64,000 nt of DNA from JAOPZW01 sp963835295. GTDB taxonomy: Bacteria > Actinomycetota > Thermoleophilia > Solirubrobacterales > Solirubrobacteraceae. Both the position numbers and the translations under genes were made by a program. Under the pieces are notes generated by a model. It saw only the letters and a program-made list of their open reading frames with translations, did no database searches and was not told the origin of the DNA. Within the stretch, counting starts at the first letter, position 1. The number at the start of each line of letters is the position of its first letter. Positions 27,014 to 35,524 of this stretch are shown here, in pieces. The stretch is taken from the NCBI GenBank assembly GCA_963835295.1, contig CAWIEX010000014.1, forward strand, positions 434,001-498,000. The letters run 5' to 3'.

Positions 27014-29105
27014 TGCGCTGGGACAACCTCACCATCGAAGCCCAGGAGGGCACTGCGCTGCCCGGCTACCGCGAGCCGGCGATCGTGCGCCACTTCGACG
27101 CACCGGAGGCGTTGGACACCCGTTTCTACGAGGTCCGCGCCAAATCCGCGCTCAACCGCGTCCCCGAGCGCTCGCGCATGCCGTTCCGCTGGACCATCAA
27201 CCCCTATAGGGGATGCAGCCATGCGTGCCTCTACTGTCTCGGCCCCGATACACCCATCCTCATGGCGGATGGGCGGACCAGGCTGCTCGGACACCTGTCC
27301 CCTGGTGACCGCATCGTGGGCACCGAAGTGCGTGGGCGGTATCGCCGCTATGTCACCACGGAGGTGCTGGCGCACTGGTCGACGATCAAGCCGGCGTATC
27401 GCGTGACGCTCGAGGATGGCACCGAGCTCATCGCGAGCGGTGATCATCGCTTCCTGACGAATCGTGGGTGGAAGTTCGTGACAGGGGCGCATACGGCGGT
27501 CCGAAGCAGCGTCCGCACCTGACGACGAACAACGAATTGCTCGGCACCGGCGGCTTCGCCGCCGGTCCCGAGGAGTCGAACGACTACAAGCGCGGCTATC
27601 TGTGTGGCCTCATCCGCGGCGACGGGCACATCGGCAGCTACTCGTACTCGCGGCTGGGCCGGGCGTCCGATGATCACTTCCGCTTCCGCCTGGCGCTCTG
27701 CGACGGCGAGGGTCTGGAGCGCGCGGATTCCTATCTCCTCGACGAGGGCGTGGCGACCCAGACCTTCGAGTTCCATCAGGCCACAGCCACCACTCGTGCA
27801 GCTCGGGCGATCCGCACGTCGGCGCGAGCGAACGCGGAGCGCATCGAGCAACTCATCGCGTGGCCGCTCTCGCCGCGCGATGACTGGCGGAAAGGGTTCC
27901 TGGCGGGCATCTTCGATGCCGAGGGCTCCTGCGGGCGAGAGGCTCTGCGGATCTCGAACAAGGACCGGCTCATCCTGGAGTGGACCGCCGCGTGCCTCAG
28001 CCACTTCCGCTTCGATCACGTCGAGGAACCGCCCAGCCCAACCGGCGTCACGTGCATTCGGATCCGTGGCGGCCTGCGCGAGCGTCTGCGCTTCTTTCAC
28101 CTGACCGACCCGGCGATCACCCGCAAGCGCACCGTGCAGGGGATGGCGCTGAAATCAGACGCCAAGACGCGCGTGATGAGCGTCGAGCCGCTTGGCATGG
28201 CGATGCGCCTCTACGACATCACGACCGGCACCGGCGACTTCATCGCCAACGGCGTGGTCAGCCACAACTGCTTCGCCCGCCCAACCCACACGTACCTGGA
28301 CTTCAACGCGGGCCGGGACTTCGAGAAGGAGATCGTCGTCAAGGTCAACGCGCCCGAGGTCCTGCGGGTCGAGTTGGCTCGGCCGTCGTGGAAGCGCGAG
28401 CACATCGCGATGGGCACCAACACCGACCCGTACCAGTGGGTCGAGGGGCGCTACAAGCTCATGCGCGGGATCTGGGAGGCGTTGCGCGACGCGGCGAACC
28501 CGTGCTCGGTGCTGACGAAGTCGCCGTTGCTGCTGCGCGACCTCGACCTGATGAAGGAGATCGCGGCCGTCACGGACATCAGCGCGAACCTGTCGGTTCC
28601 GACCATCGACGAGAAGGCGTGGCGGGCGAGCGAGCCGCACACGCCCAACCCGCGGGCGCGGCTCGAGGCGGTGGGTGAGCTCAACCGGGCCGGGATCCCG
28701 ACCGGCGTCCTGGTCGCGCCGCTGATGCCCGGCATCAACGACGACCCCGGTCAGGTCGAGGAGATCCTGCAGGCGGCGGCGGACGCGGGGGCGACCGGGG
28801 TCAGCGGCATCGGGCTGCACCTGCGCGGCGAGGTGCGCGGCGTCTTCATGGAGTGGCTGCGGTCGTATCGACCGGACCTCGTGGAGCGCTACGAGGAGCT
28901 CTATGCACGAGGTGCGTACCTGCCGCGCGTAGAGCAGGAGCGGATCACTGGACTCATCCGGCGCGCGCGGGTCGCGACGAGGGCGCCGCGGTTCGGCGCC
29001 TTCCGCCGAGAGACCGGTCGCGACTACGAGCCCGTGGGGCCGCCGAATGCGGGTGCCGAGCGCCCACGGCGGCAGCCGGAGCAGGAGCAGACGAAGCTCT
29101 TCTGA
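27013..29105 (+). pseudogene. Rv2578c-family radical SAM protein interrupted by an intein, with a frameshift inside the intein
   Basis: The spliced host protein would be about 352 residues. N-terminal extein VRWDNLTIEAQEG leads to INPYRGCSHACLY; the C-terminal extein starts CFARPTHTYLDF. Joining them restores the radical SAM motif CSHACLYC, so the family assignment is firm. The intein (27235-28268) interrupts the gene exactly before the third cluster Cys. Within it, the reading frame shifts near 27490-27505: the first frame stops after SSVRT at 27520, and the second resumes at GPKQRPHLTTNNELLG. One base appears deleted. As written, no full precursor can be made. The start is placed at GTG 27013 (an ATG at 26995 is in frame). 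The reaction catalysed is unknown. Confidence 0.8.
27235..28268 (+). mobile_element. LAGLIDADG intein in the radical SAM gene
   Basis: The intein begins with Cys at 27235 (CLGPDTPILMADG, block A). Block B is GTELIASGDHRFLT. The homing endonuclease region has two LAGLIDADG-type motifs, YLCGLIRGDGHIG and FLAGIFDAEGS. Blocks F and G are MRLYDITTGTGDFIANG and VVSHN, followed by extein Cys+1 at 28269. Splicing residues Cys1, penultimate His, Asn and Cys+1 are all present. The element is 1034 nt, one short of a multiple of three, so the intact form would be 345 residues. The missing base separates block B from the endonuclease. Confidence 0.85.
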
Positions 29106-29222
29106 CCGGCGGCTGGCGCGCGAGCGCTCTGTGAGCACCGTCACAGCGTGGTCGCGATACCGGCCGGGCAGGGTGGTGTTGTCCTTGCACGTGAGCGTTC
29201 ATCGCGACCCCGTTTACGACGC

Positions 29223-30116
29223 GTGAAGAGACTGCTCGACACGCAAAGCCACTCCTGGCGTGAGGCTGGGCTCGCGCGGCAGTTGAGTGTGCGCGCGGTG
29301 AAGCGCGCGCGCATCCAGGCCATCGTCATGGTCCCGATCCTCATCGGGATCCTGGTCGTCTACGGCTATCGCGACCAGGTGTTCGGCAGCGCGTATCAGA
29401 CGCCGGTGCAGATCGCCACGACGGTCGTGCTCATCGTCCTGGGCTGGCAGATCGCGCGGGACGTGGGGCGGGCACTCGGCCCGACCCTGTTCCGGCGCCT
29501 GGACCCCGGCACGGCGGGGACGGTGGGCTTCCTCATCCGTCTGGTCTTCGTCGGGCTCGCGATCATCGTCGCTCTGCGGGTGGCCGGGCTCGACCCGCGC
29601 ACGCTGGCGGTCGGCGGCGCCTTCACCGCGGTCATCGTCGGTCTCGCGGCGCAGCAGACGCTCGGCAACCTCATCGCCGGCACCGTGCTGCTGAGCGCGC
29701 GGCCGTTCCGCGTCGGCGAGCGCGTGCGCCTGCAGGGCGGCGGCATCGCCGGGCAGATCGAGGGCATCGTCAGCTCGCTGGGTCTGCTCTACACCACCTT
29801 CGCCCAGGGGGACGACCAGGTGATGGTGCCCAACTCGGTCGTGCTCAACGTGGCCATCGTGCCGCTGCGCGAGCCCGACGGGGTCGACCTGCGCGCGCGG
29901 CTGCCGGCCGACGTCACGCCGCTCGAGGTGCAGGAGGTGCTCGAGTCGGCCATCCAGACGCCGGTGCGCAGCCTGCCGCAGATCACGCTGGAGGAGCTGG
30001 ACGGCGACGAGGTCGTCGTGCGCATCTCGGCCACGCCCGAGCGTCCGTCCGACGGCCCGCGCCTGGCCAGCGAGGTGCTCGAGGCCGTCGCCGCGCAGAC
30101 CGGGCGCGCGGCGTAG
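29223..30116 (+). CDS. MscS-family mechanosensitive ion channel
   Basis: Small-conductance mechanosensitive channel homologue of 297 residues from GTG 29223. Membrane helices lie near IQAIVMVPILIGILVVYGY, ATTVVLIVLGW and GFLIRLVFVGLAIIVALRV. The pore-lining TM3 region is VGGAFTAVIVGLAAQQTLGN, typical of MscS, followed by the beta domain (RPFRVGERVRL, VMVPNSVVLN). Osmotic downshock protection is the usual role. A longer reading frame extends upstream to 29148. Confidence 0.88.
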   Translation: MKRLLDTQSHSWREAGLARQLSVRAVKRARIQAIVMVPILIGILVVYGYRDQVFGSAYQTPVQIATTVVLIVLGWQIARDVGRALGPTLFRRLDPGTAGTVGFLIRLVFVGLAIIVALRVAGLDPRTLAVGGAFTAVIVGLAAQQTLGNLIAGTVLLSARPFRVGERVRLQGGGIAGQIEGIVSSLGLLYTTFAQGDDQVMVPNSVVLNVAIVPLREPDGVDLRARLPADVTPLEVQEVLESAIQTPVRSLPQITLEELDGDEVVVRISATPERPSDGPRLASEVLEAVAAQTGRAA

Positions 30117-30204
30117 CCGCGGATTACCGGCGCCGGCCGGCGCGGGCGCAGCCGGCTCCGCCCCTGGCGCCCGGCACGCCGCGCTGTCATCTCCGACACC
30201 GTGG

Positions 30205-30233
30205 TTGACAGGGAGCCTGAGAGCGGGATAGGA
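30205..30233 (+). promoter_or_regulatory. Sigma-70-like promoter for the NTF2-like gene
   Basis: A consensus -35 box TTGACA at 30205-30210 is followed after 17 bp by ATAGGA at 30228-30233, a weak -10. It lies about 85 bp upstream of the start at 30318. Confidence 0.4.
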
Positions 30234-30317
30234 CATGCGGCGCACAGCGATCGCCTCAGCGCGCGGCCGCACCGCGCGCGATCGCAGCGCGATCGCACCC
30301 CTCACAGGAGGCACGCC

Positions 30318-30851
30318 ATGAAGCTCCTCGGTCGCTCCCAGCTGGTCGCCTTTGCGGCGGTCACGATCATGGCGGTGGGCGTCGGCGCCGCGCTGGCCAA
30401 CACCCAGCACCACAACCCGCCCCGCCAGGGCGGCGGCAAGCACGGGCTTCACGGCGCGTGCTCGCCGGCGCAGGTCGCGCGCAACAAGGCGACGGTCGTC
30501 GCCTACTACACGACCGCCTTCAACGACAAGAAGCCCGAGGAGGCCGTGGCGAAGTACGGCGGCCCCGTCTACATCCAGCACAACCCGCTGGCGGCCGACG
30601 GCTTCCAAGCCTTCATCGACTTCGTCAAGGCGTACACCGGGGCCAACCCGCAGCTGCACGTCGACATCAAGCGCGTGATCGGCGAGTGCAACATGGTCGT
30701 CACCCACAGCCACATCACGAAGACGCCGCAGGACCTGGGCCAGGCGGTGGCCGACATCTTCCGACTCAACCGCCAGGGCAAGGTCGTCGAGCACTGGGAC
30801 GTCATCCAGGACGTGCCGGCGACGTCAGCCAACGACAACACCATGTTCTGA
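30318..30851 (+). CDS. Secreted NTF2/SnoaL-like protein
   Basis: A 177-residue protein with an N-terminal signal peptide (LVAFAAVTIMAVGVGAALA) and a strong CAGGAGG ribosome binding site. The mature part has the SnoaL-like fold pattern: NKATVVAYYTTAFNDKKPEEA, YIQHNPLAADGFQAF, and a terminal VVEHWDVIQDVP. SnoaL-like proteins include aldol cyclases and many uncharacterised secreted forms; the HWD near the end is typical. The stop at 30849-30851 abuts the palindrome upstream of the redox cassette. Whether it belongs to that cassette is unknown. Confidence 0.8.
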   Translation: MKLLGRSQLVAFAAVTIMAVGVGAALANTQHHNPPRQGGGKHGLHGACSPAQVARNKATVVAYYTTAFNDKKPEEAVAKYGGPVYIQHNPLAADGFQAFIDFVKAYTGANPQLHVDIKRVIGECNMVVTHSHITKTPQDLGQAVADIFRLNRQGKVVEHWDVIQDVPATSANDNTMF

Positions 30852-30868
30852 ACCCTGATATCTGGGTT
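30851..30868. promoter_or_regulatory. 18-bp palindrome, candidate operator of the redox cassette
   Basis: AACCCTGATATCTGGGTT has matching 5-bp arms AACCC/GGGTT around the self-complementary GATATC, with only the T-T pair unmatched. It fills most of the 32-bp gap between the NTF2-like stop and GTG 30884. A second small inverted repeat (CCTCG-AAGA-CGAGG, 30871-30884) follows and runs into the start codon. The position suggests repressor control of the downstream flavoprotein and selenoprotein genes. Confidence 0.45.
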
Positions 30869-30883
30869 ATCCTCGAAGACGAG

Positions 30884-31879
30884 GTGGCTGACAGCTACGA
30901 CGTAGCCATCGCCGGTGGCGGCATCGGCGCCCTGACCGCCGCGGTCCACTCGGCCCGCATGGGCCGCTCGACCCTCGTGGTCGGCGGCCGTGCGCCCGGC
31001 GGGCTGCTGCTGAGCATCGAGCGCATCGACGGTGTGCCGGGCTTCCCCGAGGGCGTCGCCGGCTACGAGCTGTGCCCCATGCTCCAGGAGCAGGCGGCCG
31101 ACGACGGCGCCGAGATCCGCATGGCCGACCTCGAGGGCCTCGAGCCCGCCGGCGAGGCCTGGCGCCTGCAGACGAGCGACGGCGAAGTGCAGGCGCAGGC
31201 CGTGATCCTCGCCACCGGCGCGCGCCTGAGGTCGCTCGGCGTCGAAGGCGAGGAGCGCCTGCAGGGCCGCGGCGTCAGCCACTGCGCGAGCTGCGACGCA
31301 CCGCTCATGCGCGACCGCACGGTCGGCGTCGTGGGCGGCGGCGACTCCGCCCTGCAGGAGGCCCTCACCCTCGCCGACGCCGTCGGCGAGGTCATCGTCC
31401 TGCACCGCGGCGACGCCCTCACCGCGCAGGCCGCCTACCGCGAGCCGGCCCTCGCACACCCGAAGATCAGCGTCCGCTACGGCACCGTGGTGGAGGAGAT
31501 CCTCGGCGAGGACGCCATCAGCGGGGTGCGCACCCGCGACGTCGCCTCGGGCGACACGCAGGACCTCGAGCTCGGCGGTCTGTTCATCTACGTCGGGCTC
31601 GCGCCCAACAGTGAGTACCTCAGTGGCCTGATCGAGCTCGACGACGACGGGCGCATCCCCACCGACGCCGCCATGCAGACCGAGCTCGCCGGAGTCTTCG
31701 CGGCGGGGATCGTGCGCCGCGGCTCGCTGGGGCAGGCGGCCATCTCCGCCGGGGAAGGGGCCGCGGCGGCCAAGGCGGCGCACCGCCGCCTCGGCGGCGA
31801 GCACGAAGGCGCCGCGCCGGGGGCCGGCGGGCACGAATCGACACCGGCGGCCGCGGCCGCCCCAGGCAACGGAGGCTGA
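30884..31879 (+). CDS. Thioredoxin-reductase-like NAD(P)/FAD oxidoreductase
   Basis: Flavoprotein of 331 residues from GTG 30884. The FAD motif AGGGIGALTAAVHSARMG is at the N-terminus. The redox motif is SHCASCDAP, the counterpart of thioredoxin reductase CATCD. The NADPH motif VVGGGDSALQEA follows. The C-terminal FAD contact that usually reads AAGD is here AAGIVRRGSLGQAA, so the Asp is replaced by Ile. A Gly/Ala/Glu-rich tail of about 40 residues is extra. It ends 1 nt before the UGSC-family selenoprotein start, strongly suggesting that it reduces that protein. Electron donor and acceptor are inferred. Confidence 0.85.
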   Translation: MADSYDVAIAGGGIGALTAAVHSARMGRSTLVVGGRAPGGLLLSIERIDGVPGFPEGVAGYELCPMLQEQAADDGAEIRMADLEGLEPAGEAWRLQTSDGEVQAQAVILATGARLRSLGVEGEERLQGRGVSHCASCDAPLMRDRTVGVVGGGDSALQEALTLADAVGEVIVLHRGDALTAQAAYREPALAHPKISVRYGTVVEEILGEDAISGVRTRDVASGDTQDLELGGLFIYVGLAPNSEYLSGLIELDDDGRIPTDAAMQTELAGVFAAGIVRRGSLGQAAISAGEGAAAAKAAHRRLGGEHEGAAPGAGGHESTPAAAAAPGNGG

Positions 31880-31880
31880 C

Positions 31881-33518
31881 ATGGCTGCTGAGAAGCTCAC
31901 CGTCCACGACCCGCGCGGCTTCCCGCCGCAGGTCACCGGCAAGCCGCTCGCCCCGCGCCTGCAGAGCCTCGAGGGCCAGACCCTCTATCTCGTCGACTGC
32001 CTGTTCGACAACTCCGAGGCCTTCGTCGATCAGCTGCACGCCTGGTTCTCAGAGCACATGCCCGGCGTCGACATCAAGCGCATCGCGCCGCGCGAGAGCT
32101 GGGTCGACGACCCCGAGATGTGCGCGGCGATCCAGGCCGACGGGGACGCCGCGGTCTTGGCGGTGGGTCTCTGAAGCACCTGTAGCCCGACGGTCGTCGG
32201 GCTCGCGACGTCTCTGGAGAGCAACTACGGGGTCCCGACGGTGGCCGTGCACACGCACGTCTTCGCCCGCCTCGCGCGGTCGGTGGCGCGCGCCAACGGC
32301 ATGCCGACCACCCGCCAGGTCTTCGTCCCGCAGCCCGTGGTCGGGCGCTCGGACGACGAGCTGCGCGCCTACGTCGATGGCGAGGACCCCGTCAACGGCG
32401 GGGCGTTCATGCAGCTCGTCGTCGAGGGCCTCACGAAGCCGCTGGACGACGAGGACCTCGCGGGCCTGTCCTTCGACCGCTCGGCCCCCGCGCTGCTCGA
32501 CCCCGACACCGAGGAGAACCTCCAGCGCCTCTTCGTCGCCGAGCGCTGGACGGACTTCCTCCCGATCGTGCTGCCCACCGAGGAGCGCGTGGAGGCGATG
32601 CTCGCCGGCACGAGCCGCGGGCGCGACGAGGTCGTCGGGCGCCTGCGCCCGACGGCGTTCCGCGAGTTCTGGGAGTTCACGGTCGAGAAGGTCGCCGTCA
32701 ACGCCGTCATGGCCGGCGCGCGACCCGAGTACCTGCCGGTCATCCTCGCCGCGATGGCCAGCGGCATGACCGGGCGCTCGAGCTCGACGACGTCGTTCGC
32801 CACCATCGCGATGGTCAACGGCCCGATCCGCGAGGAGATCGGCATGAACTCGGGGATCGGGACCTTCGGCCCGTACAACCACGCCAACGCGACGATCGGC
32901 CGCGCGTACAGCATGGGCTCGGCCAACCTGCAGGGCGGCTCGGTCCCGGGCGAGACCTACATGGGCTCGCAGGGCAACTCCTACGCGTACAGCGCCGCGT
33001 TCGCCGAGAACGAGGAGCGCAGCCCGTGGACGCCCTTCCACGTCCAGCACGGCTTCGAGTCGACCGACAGCACGGTGAGCCTGTTCCTCGGCGGCTGGTA
33101 CACGCAGTTCGGCACCATCCGCGACGACACCTGGCAGGAGCGCTTCCGCGGCCAGCTCGCGGCCTGCGATCCGTTCATCGGCCCGATCGTCGCCCTCGAC
33201 CCGCTGGCGGCGAACAAGCTCGTCGAGTACGGCTTCGACACGCGCGAGAAGCTCGTCGAGTGGCTGGCGGAGAACTCGCTGCGCCCGGCGCGCGAGTACT
33301 GGGACAACCAGTGGATGCAGACGCTCGTGCGCCCGTGGGCGGTGCTGGGACAGGAGCCGTTCGCCAGCCACCTGAAGGCCGACCCCGACGAGCCGGTGCA
33401 GACCTTCCGCCCGCAGGACATCAGCGTCGTCGTGGTCGGGGGCGAGAGCGGGGGGACCTACAAGATGATCGCCGGGTCGCTGCGCGACTCGATCGTCAAG
33501 GTCGACGACTGGCGCTAG
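31881..33518 (+). CDS. UGSC-family selenoprotein, Sec encoded by in-frame TGA at 32172
   Basis: One continuous frame of 545 residues is interrupted only by TGA at 32172-32174. The context is AVLAVGL-Sec-STCSPTVVG, giving Sec98-Ser-Thr-Cys101, the UxxC motif of the UGSC family, followed by the family-like YGVPTVAVHTHVFARL. Conservation continues without break on both sides. A hairpin fitting a bacterial SECIS lies just downstream (32184-32203). Residues 1-160 form the UGSC domain. The C-terminal 380 residues include VEKVAVNAVMAGARPEYLPV, many Gly/Ser/Asn residues and VVVVGGESGGTYKMIAGS, and are not assigned. The start ATG has a GGAGG site. A redox role with the upstream reductase is inferred; the reaction is not known. 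If Sec is not inserted, a 97-residue fragment results. Confidence 0.85.
32184..32203 (+). promoter_or_regulatory. SECIS-like hairpin after the Sec codon
   Basis: AGCCCGACGGTCGTCGGGCT forms a perfect 8-bp stem with a GGUC tetraloop. The loop begins 17 nt after the UGA; in E. coli fdhF the GGUCU loop begins about 18 nt after it. Loop G and U residues match those contacted by SelB. The hairpin is inside the coding region, as bacterial SECIS elements are. Confidence 0.75.
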
Positions 33519-33549
33519 TCGGCGCGGACCATCCGCTCGAAGCCCACGT

Positions 33550-34341
33550 CTAGCGCTTGGTCGTCTGCGCGCTCACGTGGGCCTCGGCGATCTGGTGTCC
33601 GCCGAGCTTGCGCTGCACGGCCGCGGCGAGGTCGGGCGCCAGCCCCGCCGCCTTGGCGCCGGCGCGCAGACCGACCGGCGCGACGTCGACCTCGCCGCGG
33701 TTGCGCTCGATCGCGCGCACGACCGCGTCGGCGACGTCTTGCGGCGACACGGTGCCGACGCCCGGCGGGAGCCTCGTGCCGGTGTCGTGGAACATGCCCG
33801 CGTCGCGCACGAAGCCCGGGAAGATCGCGCTGACACCGATGCCGCTCGGGCGCAGGTCCTCGCGCAGGCTCTGCGCGAGCCCCCGCAGGGCGAACTTCGT
33901 CGCGCTGTAGACGGGCGAGCGCGGCGTGCCCACCTTGCCCGCCAGCGAGGACATGAAGACCATGTGGCCGCTGCCGCGCGCGACCATGCGCTCGGAGACC
34001 GCGCGCGCCAGCACCATCGGGGCGCGCAGGTTGACCGCGAGCGCGCGATCGATCTCCTCCACGCTGAACGACGTCAGCAGCCCCGAGCCCGGCAGCCCCG
34101 CGTTGGACACGAGCACGTCGACGTCGGCGCACTCGCGCGCCAGGCGCTCGACCGCCCCGGGATCGGCCAGATCGACCGCCAGCGAGCGCGCGCCCGTCTC
34201 GGCGGCGAGCGGCTCGAGGACGTCGGTGCGCCGCCCCGTGAGCACGAGCTCGGCGCCCGCCGCGCGCAGGCGCCGCGCGATGGCGTGGCCCAAGCCGCCC
34301 GTCGCGCCGGTGAGCAGGACGGTCCGCCCGGCGAGGTTCAC
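33550..34341 (-). CDS. SDR family oxidoreductase
   Basis: Short-chain dehydrogenase/reductase of 263 residues. The nucleotide-binding motif TGATGGLGHAIA is at the N-terminus, NAG at about residue 88, and the catalytic Ser (FMSSLAG) and YSATK Tyr/Lys are present. The ending is basic and extended (LGGHQIAEAHVSAQTTKR). It starts at GTG 34341, overlapping the FIST gene stop by 4 nt. It is convergent with the selenoprotein gene, 31 bp apart. The substrate is unknown. Confidence 0.9.
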   Translation of the reverse strand: MNLAGRTVLLTGATGGLGHAIARRLRAAGAELVLTGRRTDVLEPLAAETGARSLAVDLADPGAVERLARECADVDVLVSNAGLPGSGLLTSFSVEEIDRALAVNLRAPMVLARAVSERMVARGSGHMVFMSSLAGKVGTPRSPVYSATKFALRGLAQSLREDLRPSGIGVSAIFPGFVRDAGMFHDTGTRLPPGVGTVSPQDVADAVVRAIERNRGEVDVAPVGLRAGAKAAGLAPDLAAAVQRKLGGHQIAEAHVSAQTTKR

Positions 34342-35501
34342 GGCGGGAAGACTGCCACAGTGGCCGTGAACCCGTGCAGGAACGGGTCGCCGCCCACCGG
34401 GCCGATCTCGCCGGCGGCGAAGAAGCCCGCCGCCGGCGCCCCCGCGAGCTCCTCCTCGAGGGTCAGGGCGTCGTGGTCGGGGGTGCCGAACATCGCCTCG
34501 CCGCGCCCGTTGCAGGTGAAGACCAGCGCACCGGCCGGCATGCCGCCGCCCAGCGCCTCGCGCCGCAGGGTGAGCGCCTGGCGCAGGTCGCGGTCGGCCG
34601 AGATGGCGTCGCGCGCGTGCAGGCGCACGACCGTGCCGGGCTGCACGGGGGCGCCGACGGTCAGCGTGCCCGCCTCGGGGTCGGCGCCGATGACGCCGCG
34701 CACGAGGAAGTCGCCCTGCTCGTAGTCCGGCTTGCCGCCGCCGATGACGATCCCGAGCAGCAGCCCGCTGGCCACGAGCGCCTGCTGGTGGGGATCGAGG
34801 CCCTCGATCGCCTCGCGCAGCGTGTCGAGGGCCGGCCGCCCGGCGAGCTCGTGGATGACGTGGCCCTCCGCCACGGTGACGGTCAGCTCCGGGCCGACCG
34901 GCGCCGCGCCCTGCGAGACGCAGGGCATGACCTCCACGCCCGCGAAGGCCAGGCCGACGGCGCCGTCGCCGCGCAGATCGTCGCCCAGGAAGAGGGCGGC
35001 GTTGCCGTCGAGGGTGCGCGCGCTGGCGATGCCGCCGAGGACCGGGACGCCCGGAGCGCGACGCGACAGCTCGCCCAGCACGAGGTCGGTCGGGAACGAG
35101 TAGGGGTCGGGGAGCAGCACGATGGCGGTCGCGTCGTCGAGCTCGGGCATGCCGCCGACCGCGATCGCGTCGGGCCCCTGGGTGACGTCGAGGTGGAAGG
35201 CGTCCGCGCGGCCCTCGCCGAGCGCCGCGGCCCACACCGCGACCGCGGTCCCGCGCTCGACCTCGCGCCCGCCGCCGACCACGCCGCCGGCACCGCAGCC
35301 GACGAGGACGGGGGGCGCCAACGCCTCGTGCACGCCCTCGAGCGTGGCCTCGGGGGCCGCCAGGTGGGAGCCGGAGGCGAAGACGCAGACGACGTCGGCA
35401 CGCGGGCCCCCGAGCGCCGCGTGCGCCTGCTGACCCGCCTCGATCGCCGCGAGGCGCGGGTCGGGGCTGGTCGATAGCCCGCAGCCGATGCGCACGCTCA
35501 C
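34338..35501 (-). CDS. FIST domain-containing protein
   Basis: A 387-residue protein with FIST N and C domains, a sensory or ligand-binding module found in signalling proteins. The N-terminus reads VRIGCGLSTSPDPRLAA, then ADVVCVFASGSHL. The C-terminal domain has CNGRGEAMFGTPDHDA and a final GEIGPVGGDPFLHGFTATV, highly characteristic of FIST C. It is stand-alone, with no kinase or cyclase domain. It overlaps the SDR start (GTGA), so the two are coupled. It is divergent from miaA with 23 bp between the starts. Confidence 0.9.
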   Translation of the reverse strand: MSVRIGCGLSTSPDPRLAAIEAGQQAHAALGGPRADVVCVFASGSHLAAPEATLEGVHEALAPPVLVGCGAGGVVGGGREVERGTAVAVWAAALGEGRADAFHLDVTQGPDAIAVGGMPELDDATAIVLLPDPYSFPTDLVLGELSRRAPGVPVLGGIASARTLDGNAALFLGDDLRGDGAVGLAFAGVEVMPCVSQGAAPVGPELTVTVAEGHVIHELAGRPALDTLREAIEGLDPHQQALVASGLLLGIVIGGGKPDYEQGDFLVRGVIGADPEAGTLTVGAPVQPGTVVRLHARDAISADRDLRQALTLRREALGGGMPAGALVFTCNGRGEAMFGTPDHDALTLEEELAGAPAAGFFAAGEIGPVGGDPFLHGFTATVAVFPP

Positions 35502-35524
35502 CCGGCTGACGATACTCCTGCGCA

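Noticed and set aside
22179..27053. Very long (1624-codon) minus-strand frame across rny, miaB and neighbours
   Set aside because: It runs antisense to several genes with clear family motifs and shows none of its own.
29130..29147. CTGTGA-GCACCG-TCACAG hairpin after the radical SAM gene
   Set aside because: Only a 6-bp stem with no T tract; too weak to call as a terminator.
32172..32241. Reading the selenoprotein locus as two separate genes, 31881-32174 and 32241-33518
   Set aside because: Both parts are in the same frame, the residues between match the family, and a SECIS-like hairpin is present, so a single gene with Sec explains the data better.
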